From contig UQWH01000044.1 of NCBI GenBank assembly GCA_900544705.1, positions 1-16,783 of the forward strand: 16,783 nucleotides of DNA. Reading direction: 5' to 3'. Source of the DNA: an uncultured Eubacteriales bacterium. Lineage in GTDB: Bacteria > Bacillota > Clostridia > Oscillospirales > Oscillospiraceae. Each line of letters begins with the position of its first letter. The stretch's first letter is position 1. Positions 16,523 to 16,783 of this stretch are shown here, piece after piece. A program made the translations under genes and the position numbers. The notes under the pieces were generated by a model, which worked only from the letters and a program-made list of their open reading frames with translations, was not told the DNA's origin and ran no database searches.

Positions 16523-16545
16523 TTTCCCGGGAAATATGCTATGAT
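16523..16545 (+). promoter_or_regulatory. 12-bp palindrome next to a -10-like box before the lipoprotein gene
   Basis: TTTCCCGGGAAA (16523-16534) is a perfect 12-bp palindrome. TATGAT (16540-16545), a good -10 match, starts five bases later. The -35 position (about 16517-16522, TTTTCT) is poor. The palindrome lies between the two boxes, where a repressor or activator could act. Confidence 0.4.
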
Positions 16546-16574
16546 ACCACCAGAACAGGAACGGAGGTTGCCCC

Positions 16575-16783
16575 ATGAAAAAACGAATTCTTGTCCTGAC
16601 GGCGCTGATCCTTGCATTCTCGCTGTGCTTACAGGGCTGCGGACTTCTCACGGCCGCCATCAACGAGCTGCTGACCACCTTCCCCTCCCCGGAGTGGAAG
16701 CGCCCGGACTATTCCGGCGGCATAATTGATTACACCGACTATACCCGCCCCTATTCGCCCAACCTCGATCCGGTCGTCTTTTC
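16575..16783 (+). CDS. putative lipoprotein, cut off by the window end
   Basis: The first 69 codons are in the window and the frame stays open to the last base. Translation starts MKKRILVLTALILAF and reaches a lipobox LQGC with the lipidated cysteine at residue 22: a basic start, a hydrophobic core and a cleavage site, the usual signal peptide II. The mature part seen (GLLTAAINELLTTF, then PSPEWKRPDYSGG and a Tyr/Asp/Pro-rich stretch) matches no family I recognise; it could be a linker before a globular domain. GGAGG lies seven bases before the ATG. The gene is on the same strand as the RlmI-like gene, 63 nt downstream, with a palindrome and a -10-like box between them. Confidence 0.78.
   Translation, partial: MKKRILVLTALILAFSLCLQGCGLLTAAINELLTTFPSPEWKRPDYSGGIIDYTDYTRPYSPNLDPVVF

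Overview
This is a high-GC chromosomal segment of the core-housekeeping type. The organism is most likely a Gram-positive anaerobe of class Clostridia, probably from the Oscillospiraceae/Ruminococcaceae side. The evidence is the gene order miaB-mutS-mutL-miaA-hfq followed by ylmE-sepF-divIVA-ileS, a T-box leader in front of ileS, DivIVA and SepF, strong AAGGAGG-type ribosome binding sites, a lipobox lipoprotein, and an MutL that carries its own endonuclease motif. The genus cannot be read from the sequence. No virus, integrase, CRISPR array, rRNA or tRNA gene was seen.

Layout. Positions 1-213 hold no gene but contain an AT-rich perfect inverted repeat, a GGGAAC...GTTCCC hairpin and a strong GC-rich hairpin with a T-run. 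A two-gene operon on the minus strand (748 to 214) encodes a His/Cys-rich putative metal-binding protein and a CooT-type nickel-binding protein. It is transcribed from a textbook sigma-A promoter that stands back to back with the promoter of miaB. The plus strand then carries one long, tightly spaced block: miaB (tRNA ms2i6A methylthiolation), mutS, a CPBP-family membrane protease, mutL, miaA (tRNA i6A37 prenylation), hfq, a membrane-anchored HlyD-like protein, ylmE/yggS, sepF and divIVA. A T-box with an AUC (Ile) specifier and an intrinsic terminator precedes ileS. An RlmI-like rRNA methyltransferase follows after a hairpin terminator. The window ends inside a small lipoprotein gene.

How the genes work together. 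MiaA and MiaB act in sequence on A37 of tRNAs that read UNN codons. MutS and MutL are the mismatch-repair pair. Hfq is the RNA chaperone. YlmE, SepF and DivIVA belong to the Gram-positive division cluster. IleS is switched by uncharged tRNA-Ile.

Most worth a second look: (1) a 152-bp element with 27-bp imperfect terminal inverted repeats sits in frame inside the MutL linker, and a related hairpin lies at 86-112; (2) a hairpin in the hfq leader covers the Shine-Dalgarno sequence and ends exactly at the start codon; (3) a near-consensus promoter is embedded in an AT-rich island inside ylmE, just ahead of sepF-divIVA; (4) the CooT/His-rich pair has a consensus promoter. I did not find a wholly new multi-gene system; the accessory novelty is mainly in these small elements.
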